Of a DNA stretch of 64,000 nucleotides, positions 27,647 to 38,124 are shown in pieces. The position numbers and the translations under genes are program-made. The stretch covers positions 744,001-808,000 of the forward strand of contig JAACMV010000018.1 of the NCBI GenBank assembly GCA_010909725.1, written 5' to 3'. Position 1 is the first letter of the stretch. Each line of letters opens with the position of its first letter. Source of the stretch: Picochlorum sp. 'celeri'. Lineage: Eukaryota; Chlorophyta; Trebouxiophyceae. The notes beneath the pieces are model-generated. The model made no database searches. It was given only the letters and a program-made list of their open reading frames with translations, and was not told where the DNA came from.

Positions 27647-29410
27647 ATGCGTGGTATCGCTCTTTTCGTTATTGGTGTCCTTGCCCTTGGGGTGACTGCC
27701 AGTGACGACACCCGGGTGGCTACAGGAAAGCGATTTTCATGGCCATTGACGTACCGAGTATCTTGGAAATTCAGTATTCCATATGTAGAAACCCTGCAAG
27801 AAGGGGGTATGGAGTACACGTACGAGGTTTTGCAGGATTACGAACAAGGCAGGCAAAAGGTTGTAAGGGACGGTGTCGAAACAACCATTATTGATGGTGG
27901 GTCCAAGGTGTCGTATCAAATCTTCCCTAGAGTTGATTCAATGGTGTGTTGGATATTCAAGGCTGATAAAGAGTCTGGTCCGACGCGTCGACTTGCTATG
28001 AAGGAGGGGAATGGTGGAGCTCGGTTGGGTTCTGAGGATGGACTTGGTGAGAGTGATCCCAGGGATTATCTCGGGTTTGTGCTTCCAGATCTGGAAGAAG
28101 ATCGATGGAAATATCATGGAAGAAAAGATGGTGGGGACTTGGATGTGTGGGTATGGGATTTGACGGAAGGAAAGGACATGGACATGCATTACACGTTTTA
28201 TGTGGATGCAAGGACCCATGCGCCTGTGAAGCTCGTGATGAAGGGTATCAATTTGTATACCGGGGGACATAAAGATATCTATATTGCTGATTATTATGAT
28301 TTTGAAGAAATACAGGGAGGATTTGCGCCAGAGGAGTTTCTGCCTCCTTCTGATATGTCGTGTGAAAAGCAGGACGATGAGAATGGTGTACCTGCTGCCA
28401 TGAGGACAATCTTCCACCAACATGCACCGTCCATGGGATGGGGGCATAGAGAGTACGATGTATATTCTCACTCGTTTGGTAGGAGACATGGTAATAAGGG
28501 CGAGTATGAAGAGCGTCTTGGATATTTCTTGAAGAATTCAGAGTATATTCGCACAAAGGATGACACAGCATCATTTGAGGTTGGCCATAACCATTTCATG
28601 GATTGGTCGGATGATGAGTATGCGGCTCTCTTGGGGCATCGATACACAAAAGACGAAAATGCTTCGCGTATGGTGACGCTTCGTGATCTTGTGAGTTCTG
28701 AGGACTTTTTACCTGGGGAGGTATCATGGAAAGGCTCAATTGCAGATGCTCCTCCAAAAGACCAGGCTGCCTGTGGTAGCTGCTGGGCCTTTTCTGCAAT
28801 CGCTGCATTAGAATCTGCAGTGTCTAGGTGCACTGGAAAGCAGCATTTGCTATCGGAACAGTCGCTGATTGACTGCAATTGGGATGAGAAGAATACTGGT
28901 TGTTTTGGAGGGGAGCAGAAGAGAGCCTTTGAGTGGGTGTTTCATAAGAAGGATGGTGGGTTATTCTTGTCAGATGATTATCATTATAAGGGTATTAATG
29001 ATTTTTGCCAATCAAAGAAAAAAAATGATGCAAAGATTCGTGCAAAGGGTGACTATAAAATAGTAGAGTCTGGAGAGAAGGCAGTGATGGCTGCTCTGGC
29101 CTTGAAAGGACCATTGGCTGTATCTGTCGATGCAGATGATCCAGACTTTCGTTTTTATACAAAGGGTGTGTATTCAAACTCTAAATGCCAGATGGATCCA
29201 ACCAAATTGAGTCATGCTGTGATTTTAAGTGGATATGGTGTTGATGAAGCGACAGCGAAAAAGTATTGGTTGGTGAAAAATACCTGGTCAAAATATTGGG
29301 GTGAGGATGGTTACATTCGCATTGAAAGGGAACCGAATGATTGTGGTATAGCATCAGAAGCCCAGTATGTTGATATTGATTGCAAATCTTTGAAGAGTCT
29401 TGATGTCTAA
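27647..29410 (+). CDS. Secreted/lysosomal papain-family cysteine protease with extended prodomain
   Basis: 587 aa from ATG 27647, chosen because it opens a signal peptide (RGIALFVIGVLALGVTAS). Residues about 30-240 form a beta-rich N-terminal domain (WKFSIPYVETLQEGG; CWIFKADKESG) like that of insect 26/29-kDa proteinases. An I29 inhibitor prodomain follows (FEVGHNHFMDWSDDEYAALLG), then the C1A protease. The catalytic residues are present: Cys379 in AACGSCWAFSA, His523 in LSHAVILSGYG and Asn545 in VKNTWSKYWGEDGYI, with the glutamine of the oxyanion hole in PKDQAACG. It probably acts in a vacuole or is secreted. It ends 25 bp from the OTU gene stop (convergent) and shares a 215-bp promoter region with NOP2. 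Confidence 0.9.
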   Translation: MRGIALFVIGVLALGVTASDDTRVATGKRFSWPLTYRVSWKFSIPYVETLQEGGMEYTYEVLQDYEQGRQKVVRDGVETTIIDGGSKVSYQIFPRVDSMVCWIFKADKESGPTRRLAMKEGNGGARLGSEDGLGESDPRDYLGFVLPDLEEDRWKYHGRKDGGDLDVWVWDLTEGKDMDMHYTFYVDARTHAPVKLVMKGINLYTGGHKDIYIADYYDFEEIQGGFAPEEFLPPSDMSCEKQDDENGVPAAMRTIFHQHAPSMGWGHREYDVYSHSFGRRHGNKGEYEERLGYFLKNSEYIRTKDDTASFEVGHNHFMDWSDDEYAALLGHRYTKDENASRMVTLRDLVSSEDFLPGEVSWKGSIADAPPKDQAACGSCWAFSAIAALESAVSRCTGKQHLLSEQSLIDCNWDEKNTGCFGGEQKRAFEWVFHKKDGGLFLSDDYHYKGINDFCQSKKKNDAKIRAKGDYKIVESGEKAVMAALALKGPLAVSVDADDPDFRFYTKGVYSNSKCQMDPTKLSHAVILSGYGVDEATAKKYWLVKNTWSKYWGEDGYIRIEREPNDCGIASEAQYVDIDCKSLKSLDV

Positions 29411-29435
29411 GTCAGCTGTATAATAACACCATTGT

Positions 29436-30190
29436 CTATTTGATCAACAAGTCAAAATGATTGCCTCCAGTGAAAAGCAATCGAACGGGTCTTCTTGGAG
29501 GGGAATCCTTCGTACCTTTTCTATATTTTTCTCCATATTTCTGAATTACTGTAAAACCTGACGTCCCACCGTACTCAGAATCAGACAAATAGACGAAAAT
29601 AGGAACCTTCAACATCTGTGACAGGACCATCATCTCAGGCTCGCCTCCCCAGAATGTTGGAGATTGAATCCTCCTACAATAATTCTTTAAAGTATCTTCT
29701 GCCTCTAGTGCGATCACGGCTTGTCCAAATTGTCTCCTTCTCTTAGGAGTCCGGCACAAAGCCTCTGCGACAGCCAGGCGCAAGTTGTCTGCTTCTCGCT
29801 GTTCGGCATCAGAACCTAGAAATCTCCCCTGATTACGAGCCAATCCTAGCGCAATCGCTCTAAACATACATTTACCATCACCTCGGACTCGAATGACACG
29901 CAAAGACTTTTCAATTCTCGATGATGCCCTGCATAATCCATTCGAATGAGCCACTTGTTGCAACAAGACATCTTGGGAGCAACATAACATGTCACGTACT
30001 TGGCCAACGTAAATAGGGGCATTCCCAACCTCTTCTCTGCTAGAAAATCAGTAGATGAGGAAATCGAAGCCATCAAAAGTCCTGGATTTGACTCCTGTTG
30101 AACCCTGGAAAACTGCAGCGTTCCCTGGCTCCTCACCTCAAGAGTCGGCAGACGTACCGTCTGATCGCATACAAATGAACAATTTCTCAT
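29436..30190 (-). CDS. OTU-domain cysteine protease (deubiquitinase-like)
   Basis: Two exons (30000..30190, 29436..29928; 71-nt intron) give 227 aa. The OTU catalytic core is clear: VRGDGKCMFRAIALGLARNQG carries the Asp and nucleophilic Cys, and TGGNHFDLLIK the catalytic His at the extreme C-terminus. The intervening FWGGEPEMMVLSQMLKVPIFVYL is the standard OTU segment. The first 60 residues are Ser/Arg/Leu-rich with few acids (MRNCSFVCDQTVRLPTLEVRS) and could target the protein to an organelle. It resembles plant and algal single-OTU proteins of the OTU/OTLD group rather than otubain. It is divergent from the VWA gene, with 114 bp between starts. Confidence 0.87.
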
Positions 30191-30304
30191 TCTGAATCAA
30201 TGAATTATGATGAATAAAAAATCTTTGGCCCAGAATGGGCTTGTGTGGGTGATATTATCGCATGTGGGTACGCACATGCCTGTGCTTGCATCTCAGCCTT
30301 GCTG

Positions 30305-32296
30305 ATGAGATTGCTCCAGATGGTAGTAGAATCGCAATCAGAGCAGGATGTACCGTTTCCAATCCAATTAATTTTATTAAATATGACAATAGAGATGAAT
30401 GTATCCCGTCTTGGCCAAGTAAGGTCGCATCAGAGGGTGCAACACATTTCAAAATGCGCTCAGGTCAAGGGCAGAAGAATCTCCCTCGACAGAGTTTGCA
30501 CATTATCTAGGCTGCGAAAGAAAAATATACATTGTTCAGCAGCGGGTGACCAAGAGAAAGGCGTCCCTGAAGAGCAGCGTAAGGGCCTCGGTGCAGTCTT
30601 GTCTCAGTATCAGGTGCCAGATGTTGCCATGGCGAAGCAAATGGGGTTGGATCAGGAATTGTTTGAAGCAATCATGGAGCTTCCAGGGACAACCGATGTC
30701 CGCAGTTTGAAATCGCGGTTGATATCTCTGGCGAAATGGAATAATAAACTATCAAAAGGCACACTCCCAAAAGCAGAGGAGCTCACCTGGCCAGAGGAGC
30801 CATTCAGATCAAAGTTTTTGGAGACACTGCGGAAATTAGGCATGGCACGTTTTACTCAAAAGCACCCTAAGCTTTTAGGATCATTAATGAAGCAGTTTAT
30901 GCAGTTGGCGAAAGAGTTTGAGATCGAATCCATGAATCAAAGTTTGGAACAGGAGCAATCCAAGCGTCCAGAGCAGACGCCTCCTCCATCATCTATGAAT
31001 CAGGAGCAAAGTCCTGAAAATCAGGAAGATCAGGATTCTGGCAGTGGTCCATCTCAGGGAGATCAAAGCTCTGAACCTGGTGAGGAGATGGACGAATCCG
31101 AAAGTGGGGATATGTCTAGAGAAGAGGCACGTGATGATCAATTGCGTGTTGACTTGGATGAAGGCAGTGAGAGTAATGCTGTTGGAGACGATGATATGGA
31201 CGAGTCCTCGGGTTTTGCAGAAGATCTAGCAGAAAAAATGTTGCAAAAGTTCGAAGATGACTGGTCTCCAGCATTGGATGCACTTGAAGCAGCAGAAAAT
31301 GCTTTTGATGATATTGACCCCTTGTTGGATGGGCCAGAGGGATTTGATGCATCTCAGTCTGTGTGGCATAATTCTGGATGGCGTGAGCTTGCGTCTCTGA
31401 GGAAAAAGTTGGAAAATTTGAAAGAATTACGAGATTTAGTCCGATCGTTGGGACGAGGAGGAGGAAAGGGGCCCATCAGAAGAGCACCTCAGCAGGTTTT
31501 CCAACCAGGAATGCCTCTTGGCGTGATCCGCTCGGAGGAATCCCCAGAGGAAACAAGAGGTTTGACTAGATCTGGTGATATTTCAAGGATGCTTCCTGTG
31601 GAAGCGAGATTGCTGGCTTCTAGCCGGATGAAGGAGAAGGCAGGAGAAGCCTCTGCATCCTCAAAAGCCAACCGGAGGCTTTTCATGGCAAGGCGAGCAG
31701 AGCGAATGTTGTTGAGCTATGAGAGGGCTGGATGGGTGGATGATCAGCCAGCCAAAGTAACTGATAGGTTAGAGCTCCGTCCAGCCTCGGAAATGGGCCC
31801 CATCATTGTTTGTTTAGACACCTCTGCATCAATGCTTGGACCACGTGAAACAGTTGCCAAATCTTTGACTTTGGAATGTATGCGGGGTGCCATACGACAG
31901 CAAAGGAAATGCATTGTGTATGCATTTAGTGGTCCAGAAAATGTGATGGAGATAGAGTTGGATATTGGTCAAGAATCGATCAACAAATTGTTATCATTTC
32001 TGACCATGTCCTTCTCAGGTGGTACTGATGTCGACGCTCCATTAGCATTGAGTTTGGAGCGGTTGGGTCGAGAAGAGTGGAATCTTGCTGATATCCTAAT
32101 GGTAACAGATGGGGAGATACCACCACCTGATGAAGATATTTTGCAAAAACTGAATGCTGCAAAAGAAGATCTGGGCCTGAGCGTCCATGAACTTTTGGTA
32201 GGCAGAGTCACAGAACCAATTGAGCAGATTTGTTCGGATATCCATGTCTTCAAGTCATGGAATGTCGTAGATAGTTCTTTTAAGAGTTTATCCTAA
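30305..32296 (+). CDS. VWA (CoxE/ViaA-like) metal-ion-binding protein, possibly plastid-targeted
   Basis: About 663 aa; ATG 30305 is the first ATG in frame, and ATG 30395 starts a basic, Ser-rich segment like a transit peptide (MNVSRLGQVRSHQRVQ). Residues about 80-480 are helical, with Gln/Ser/Glu-rich acidic linkers. The C-terminal VWA domain has a complete MIDAS: DTSASM (about residue 503), GGTDVD and MVTDGE. The layout, a long helical N-part plus a C-terminal VWA, is that of bacterial ViaA/CoxE proteins that partner MoxR AAA+ ATPases such as RavA. No MoxR gene is in this window. A chaperone-type role with such an ATPase is inference from the family. It converges on the next gene with 27 bp between stops. 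Confidence 0.75.
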   Translation: MRLLQMVVESQSEQDVPFPIQLILLNMTIEMNVSRLGQVRSHQRVQHISKCAQVKGRRISLDRVCTLSRLRKKNIHCSAAGDQEKGVPEEQRKGLGAVLSQYQVPDVAMAKQMGLDQELFEAIMELPGTTDVRSLKSRLISLAKWNNKLSKGTLPKAEELTWPEEPFRSKFLETLRKLGMARFTQKHPKLLGSLMKQFMQLAKEFEIESMNQSLEQEQSKRPEQTPPPSSMNQEQSPENQEDQDSGSGPSQGDQSSEPGEEMDESESGDMSREEARDDQLRVDLDEGSESNAVGDDDMDESSGFAEDLAEKMLQKFEDDWSPALDALEAAENAFDDIDPLLDGPEGFDASQSVWHNSGWRELASLRKKLENLKELRDLVRSLGRGGGKGPIRRAPQQVFQPGMPLGVIRSEESPEETRGLTRSGDISRMLPVEARLLASSRMKEKAGEASASSKANRRLFMARRAERMLLSYERAGWVDDQPAKVTDRLELRPASEMGPIIVCLDTSASMLGPRETVAKSLTLECMRGAIRQQRKCIVYAFSGPENVMEIELDIGQESINKLLSFLTMSFSGGTDVDAPLALSLERLGREEWNLADILMVTDGEIPPPDEDILQKLNAAKEDLGLSVHELLVGRVTEPIEQICSDIHVFKSWNVVDSSFKSLS

Positions 32297-32323
32297 TGCA
32301 TCTTTTTTTGTTTGAAAATTAAT

Positions 32324-33720
32324 TTAAGCTTTTGTATTATTACGAGCAGATGGGTCCACCTGCCCAGATTTTATCATCAAGCCCTTGGTTTTACCAATCA
32401 CCATCTGCCCAGTATCTTGCACCGCCTTTAAAAATGCCCTTCCATAATATAAAAAGCCATGTATCACTTCCAAAACAACCTTTCTGACTTCATATTGCGC
32501 AGCTTTTGCTGTGTTCACAAAACCATGTGGTCGACTCAGGTCCTGGTACTTGACAGCCTTTTTAGCAGCTTTACCGGACGACTTTTCGTCCATAACAGAC
32601 CGTGCCGCCATCTGGGCTGCCAATTGGGCATTTTTCTCTGCCTCCTCTTCAGCCTTTTGCGCTTGGCGATACGACTCTAAAATGGCCTCTCCTGCCTTTC
32701 TTTCTAATGCATGCTGACATTTGGTAGACGCCTGAATAGCACGTGTTGCAGCTTTTTGGGCTTCTTGTGTCGCTTCTGATGCAATTTGAGCAGCTACAGA
32801 TGCTTGATGAGCAAATGTAGCAGCTTGAGAAGCTGCCTTTGCCGACTTTTCGGCCCTGCTCTTCATCTCGGACACACTCATGCCTCTTGGTGCCTCATCA
32901 TCAGAGAACAGCGAATCCCAGTCATTATACGAACTAGTCGCTCCATCTGTACCTTTCTCCTCCATAAAATCAACTCGAGCCTTCAAATCATCATACCGTT
33001 TTCGCTGTGCCTTCATCTCATCCTCGGCAGCGTGAGCAGCATCTGGCCCCCGAAGAGGTAGATATGGTTCCTCAACATCTCCGCTTTTTGTCTCGACTGT
33101 AGCACTAGACTCCATCGCATGCTCTTCATTTTCATCTGGCCAACCCGTAGGATATTCTTGTGCAGTCTCTTCTCTAGGAACCACAGGGGCATACACAGAA
33201 GGTTTTCGATGCACCAACCCAGCCTTCCTGTGTGCTCCAGACATGAACTGTCTCACCCTCCCGAGCCCTACTTGAAACCCAACAGTAAGAAAGATTCCAA
33301 CAGCAATTAAGAGTAAAGCAAAAGGAGCATCTCCTGCATCACACCAGGTGGTAATACAGTATCAACAAACGTCCTGAAAAAGCAAGGCTCTACACTCAAA
33401 CAGAAACTTTCGAACGTACGTTTGAAAATCGATTGCTCGCTTCCCTTACCACTTGCTCCACCCCAGTCATCAATCGTATTTTCAGAATCGTTTCGTCCCG
33501 TATCATCGCCATGAGCTGTCGGGCAGAGAAGTCTGTCGCGTCTCAGTCTTGTCTGAAGTGTCCTTCCCACACCAAATCGCCGCTGGTGAGCAAGGGGCAC
33601 ATATTTTACTCCAGTACTAGTAGTATATTCTACGTTTAATGGGTTCTGAGGTCGAATCCACCCACGTACTGGTCTGGTCATCCCTATTGGGACGTGTCGG
33701 AGTAACATTTTTCGACACAT
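32324..33720 (-). CDS. Putative mitochondrial single-pass membrane protein with Ala-rich coiled coil
   Basis: Unrecognised; two exons (33420..33720, 32324..33333; 86-nt intron) give 436 aa. Exon 1 begins MCRKMLLRHVPIGMTRPVRGW and continues with many Arg and few acidic residues, a good mitochondrial presequence. Right after the splice junction comes a membrane segment (FALLLIAVGIFLTVGFQVGLG). A Glu/Lys helix and a long Ala/Gln/Glu-rich coiled coil follow (AKAASQAATFAHQASVAAQI), and the C-terminus is a mildly hydrophobic helix (VVLEVIHGFLYYGRAFLKAV). The topology of presequence, single span and coiled coil resembles inner-membrane organisers in general terms only. The ATG lies 50 bp after the stop of the upstream same-strand half-CXXC gene. 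Confidence 0.65.
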
Positions 33721-33770
33721 CGTGAACCCTTTCGATACTTGGGACAATATCGAATCCAATGAATTAAATA

Positions 33771-36484
33771 TTACTCATGTAAAAATGTGGATAATTTTTT
33801 AATGGTTCTGAGGCGGACCGAGGTGCTCATCCCAAGAGATTTAGCAGCCTGGAGAACCAGCTGGACATCAGCTGGGAATGTGCTGGAAATCTTGTCACAT
33901 TCCTCCTCCGTCACGGTCTCCTCCTCTGCTGTTTGATGTTGATTAGATGGCATCGTTTGAGAATCCTGAACATAGGGAGAGAAGGCCAATGCTCGGGGGC
34001 CTTCCACTTTGGCTTTCTTTTTGCTCTTCTTTGGTGTCTTTGATCTTGTACGTTTTCTGCCTAATACATCTGCAATAAATTCCTGTGGTGATTTCTTTCC
34101 ATCTGGAATGCATTGCGCAATTCTAGGATCGCGATTTCTGGTCGATGATGGATCATACCAGTCATTGTTCGAGACTGGCAATGCTGGAAATGACGCCAAT
34201 TTTGTTGATCTGCATAACAACAAGATGGATTTCAGTATACTGTTGGATTGCATGTTAAGGTATTCACTATCATGTGCCAACGTACTCGACGAATTTCCAA
34301 GCAGGAAAGGGACGTATCTCAAATGGAATACGCTCGGAAGTATCTTTTAGCGACGCTTCATTGAGAGTCTGCTCTACAAGTCTATAGATTGGATAGCGAA
34401 GCTTTTGATGGACAGCTTCTGTAATGGTATACTTGTGCTCCGCTGTTGTGCTCAATTCCTGATCGTCCGATACTCTTGGAGTGACATCATTAATCCTATC
34501 AGATAGTTTGACAAGTGCTGGGTTTGCTCGCCAGGGCGGCAGGAAAATACTGTGATTCACTGAACACACAGTACAGGCTCCTTCTCCAAGAGAGTCTCCG
34601 CGCAGCTTTCTTGTGTGACAATGAATAAAGTGAGCAAGCATGGACTTGATCGTAAAAGGGAAACAGTCTTTCACGATGGCAGTAAATTGTCGCCTGGCAA
34701 TATGGCACGACCAGGCTGTGCGCATGCCTTCAAACCAGCTTGCTTCACCACTCCAGTCATACAGGCACGAGCGCAAGGCTTTGAGTTTTCTATTCAAATC
34801 ATTCGAGCCACTCTCTTGTTGTTGTTGTTGTTCTACAGATAGACTGGATTCGATATCCTGAATCACAGAATCACAGAATTGACGTCGCTCATCCGTCAAC
34901 AAGACGACATTGTAATGATCATTATTATCTTCTCCTTCACCTTGTGATGCACTGTCATGATTGGTTCCTTGCATTTGAGCGTCTCTCTCCTCAATAAACC
35001 GCATCAGACAACCATCGAATTCGTCAATGGATGATCCTAATTTCGAATGTTTCAAAATCTTACCAGCTTGTAGGACGGTAGGATCCTTCTCCATCAAGGG
35101 CTCTAGTGGTTCCACTTGCATGCTCCAGTACTCATCGACAAATCTTTTGACATCTTCAATAGGTACATTCCTCTCGTCCAATCCATACTTTTCATCCACA
35201 TCACCATACTCCCTCATTATTTGTTTCTGTATCGTTACAGACAATTCGCCAGCCTTGCAGGCTGGGGGCATACCTCTGCTAAGAATCTCAAAGACCCGTT
35301 CCCGCAGCTGCCCCTGTGGCCCAGACCACCGTGGAGTTTTACATTTTGGGCAAAATCTCTGTCTATCCGGATTTTTCGACCCACAAATGGTAGAGTCTTC
35401 TAATCTGTTGAAACACGTCCATCGGGGTATCTTGGTTCTTTTTACTCGCTGATTCAGAATGACAGACACCGTCGGTCGCTCATCATATGGGACATTGGGT
35501 ATCCCCCACCTCTCATATTCCTCCTCACTTTCTTCTTCTTCTTCTTCGTTTCTACTATTCTTTTGATTCTTTTGATACTGATGCTTTAGTATCTGCAAAC
35601 CACTTGGTTTTTCGCTCAATGGGTCAGAAACGCTGCCAAAAGTCTCTCTCCTACGAGGAACATCCAACACAGCAGGCTTCAAACGATCCGGCAACCTTCC
35701 TTCTCGAATAGCAGCTGTCGTCAAACAATAATGACCATACCCTTTCAAACGACATGTTCGACACGCCCCACAACGCAACCCCTTGCCCAGTCTCATACCA
35801 TGACCAGACACTGGCTCATTCAGCTTGGAAGCAAGTGCTGCCACCGTCTCACCATCAACACCACCCAACTGTGCCTCCCATTCTTTCACCGCTTCCAGTG
35901 CCAAACAAGGTATTATCCTGAATCCCTTATCCTTGATACAATTAACGCACATCTGGCATCGCTTTTTGAAACCAATAATGCCCTCCACCACCTCCTTGGG
36001 CACATTGTCAATCTCTGGAATAGGCAGCTTTGGAATCTTCTCTGGTGCCTGTGCAAGTTTCATCAACGTTGCATAATCCTGGTCTTCTTCATCACCTTCC
36101 CTCGAGGGAAGCCGTTCCCTATGCTCAGCCTCGTTGTCATCCTTTCTCCCCTCTGACTGCTCCCAACTACATGTTCTCTTCCGCGCATTCTTCCCACCCT
36201 TCGGAATCCCCGCACGGCTCCCATGGGGATCATCTACTATAGCTAAACGAGAAAGGTCATGATCCTTTGGATGACCGAGAAGCCGTGGCCATGTCCTGTA
36301 AATCTCCCTGGTATTCCTGTATTCTTCCCTAGCCCACTCACCCAGTAACGACGCAACCACCTTTCTGCATTATAGAACCACCATGCATCATTGCATATCG
36401 ATACATATCTAAATAATAGAGTATCATTGGATTCAGACGTACCTGTACTCTTCCGCATCCACAAATTTGTCTCTGCCGTCCATG
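33771..36484 (-). CDS. Nuclear zinc-finger protein with two half-CXXC modules
   Basis: Three exons (36444..36484, 34286..36364, 33771..34209) give 852 aa. A helical N-terminus (DAEEYRKVVASLLGEWAREEY) precedes two Cys modules of the form [KR]C-x2-C-x2-C-x(7-8)-C-L: KRCQMCVNCIKDKGFRIIPCL at about 149-168 (quoted piecewise: RCQMCVNC then PCL) and RCGACRTCRLKGYGHYCL at about 211-228. These look like one half of the CXXC DNA-binding finger (CGxCxxC). At about 330-360 a RanBP2-like finger, WTCFNRL...CGSKN...FCPKCKTPRW, follows. The rest is helical, with Gln runs and a basic Lys-rich NLS (KRTRSKTPKKSKKKAK) in the last exon. A chromatin role is inferred. The DNA methyltransferase 1.6 kb away carries the same module. 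Confidence 0.75.
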
Positions 36485-36758
36485 CTCCATTCAGAGCAAC
36501 CAGCGCCCTTGCTATCGCAATTACATATGCATATGAAATCTGTCTTTTCAATAGAAATATTGCGGTCTGTATCCTACATGAGCTTGGGTTCGATTCAAAT
36601 CGGCATTCTTCTTCTTAGATTTGAAATAAAATTCATGGGAATTTCCCCATGAAATGGGATGAACCACAGGCTTGTTTGATTCAAATAATAATAATAATAT
36701 GGAGAATCTCTATTGTTGAAGAGGAAGAAGGACAGGGCCCGGCATTGTCATCATCATC

Positions 36759-36991
36759 ATGAAACAGTATAGCCTTGTCAAGGGCTATTCCGTTGCTATT
36801 ATTTCCCTCTTGTCTGGGGCAGCGGTTGTCCATCAGATATACAAACCAGATTTGGTGCGTGATTTTATATACCATGTGATGGAGTTACGATTGATCAACG
36901 CATATTGAAGTATGTGCAGAGAATACCTGTTGGGGCTGCTGCTGGTGAAGAGCAGAGTGCTGGTGCAGCGGATGGCGGACAACAGGAGTAG
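36759..36991 (+). CDS. Brawnin/UQCC6-like small mitochondrial protein (DUF4516)
   Basis: Two exons (36759..36854, 36920..36991; 65-nt intron GTGCGT...TGCAG) encode 55 aa, too short and split to appear as a long frame. The sequence MKQYSLVKGYSVAIISLLSG, then AAVVHQIYKPDLRIPVG, matches the metazoan respiratory complex III assembly microprotein brawnin in its single membrane segment and in the motif VVHxxYxPDLxIP, which spans the splice junction in phase. The tail is Ala/Gly/Glu/Gln-rich. Orthology rests on short similarity, but position, length and topology agree. It starts 275 bp from the divergent half-CXXC gene. Confidence 0.7.
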
Positions 36992-37149
36992 TAGTAGTAG
37001 TGACATGTTCTCATGGGGATACAGTATCACTTACAATACCATACATGTAATGCTTTGTGAGGGAAATATGTTTGCTGCATCTAGCAGCATATGTACATCC
37101 AGGGGATTTGACTCAGAGACATGCATATTGCCAAGAATGCAGTGATTCC

Positions 37150-37945
37150 TTAGTTTTGCAAAAGGCATTCCTTGCATGTTGGATCAATAGTCTTGTCCTG
37201 GAACTTGGTCTTGCAGCATCCGACACAGTTCTCTGGGCCCTCACTGATGCATGTTGCTCCTGGTGGTCCCTCTCCGTCCTCAACAGTCCAGAAAACTGGG
37301 TATCCTGGGTGGCATGCCTTTTTGTAGCAAGAGAAGTCATTGAACTGGTAGTTCTGGAACTTGGTCTCGCAGCAAGCCACACAGTCAGCAGTGGTGTCAC
37401 AGGACTCACCAACCAGGACCTTGGTCTTCAACTTTGGATAGCATTCTGGTTTGTAGCAGGATGGATCAAAGTAGCTGTTCTCAGAGAATTTAAGAGCGCA
37501 GCATGCCTTGCAGTCAGCAGTGGTGTCGCATCTGTCTCCGAGGATGTCACCTTCTTCGCAGCCTGGATCTGCACAGGTCAGGTCCACCTTGTCAAAGTAG
37601 TTCTTGACCTGGCAGCACTTTGTGCACTCTTTGTACTCAATGCAGTCCTTGCCATACAAAGAGAGAATCTCAACATCTCCGGCCCTGCATACATGAGACT
37701 CGACCAAGGTTGAAAAATTTTCCCGCCAACAGGTGCTCTGTGGCGTTGACTGCCAACACGATGCCAGCGAGGCCGATCAAATCACAGGCATCTGTCATAT
37801 ACGCAATCAATTTTGCTAAGTGCATGTATTATTCGAGTATAAAGGCAAGTATAGACACACGAATCAGGCGTTCATTTGTTCCGACATACCTTGCGTTTCC
37901 GGCAAACAAGAGAGCAATTGCAGCAATAGTTGTGAACTTGAACAT
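37150..37945 (-). CDS. Small secreted protein with three CC-x-K Cys-rich repeats
   Basis: Proposed exons 37890..37945, 37803..37815 (13 nt) and 37150..37749 give 222 aa. Exon 1 is a signal peptide (MFKFTTIAAIALLFAGNA). Exon 3 contains a degenerate first module (CIEYKECTKCCQVK) and three modules of the type C-D-T-T-A-D-C-x-A-C-C-x-x-K-F-x(8-9)-D-x-S-C-Y-K-x-x-C, as in CDTTADCKACCALKF and CDTTADCVACCETKF. The same module occurs four times in the gene at 11698..13145, without the Pro-rich linkers. All cysteines are even-spaced, suggesting disulfides. Function unknown; an extracellular or cell-surface role is inferred. The micro-exon is the only junction set I found that keeps the frame from the signal peptide to the repeats. 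Confidence 0.75.
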
Positions 37946-38124
37946 ATTGACGATGTTTGAATGAATCGTATGCTGTTTAAAATATGGATAGTAGAAAATT
38001 GTAATGGTTACTTTACCAACGTGCGCATCTCTTCTCTGTGGCTCCACGAGATTCTCGATCAGCTCGAGGCACATGCAGCTGCAGCAGGGGTCAAATGATG
38101 GTTGACCCTACAACAAGTGGATTC

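Noticed and set aside
36585..36612. GGTTCGATTCAAATC, like a tRNA T-arm
   Set aside because: No matching acceptor stem, anticodon arm or D-arm could be placed around it.
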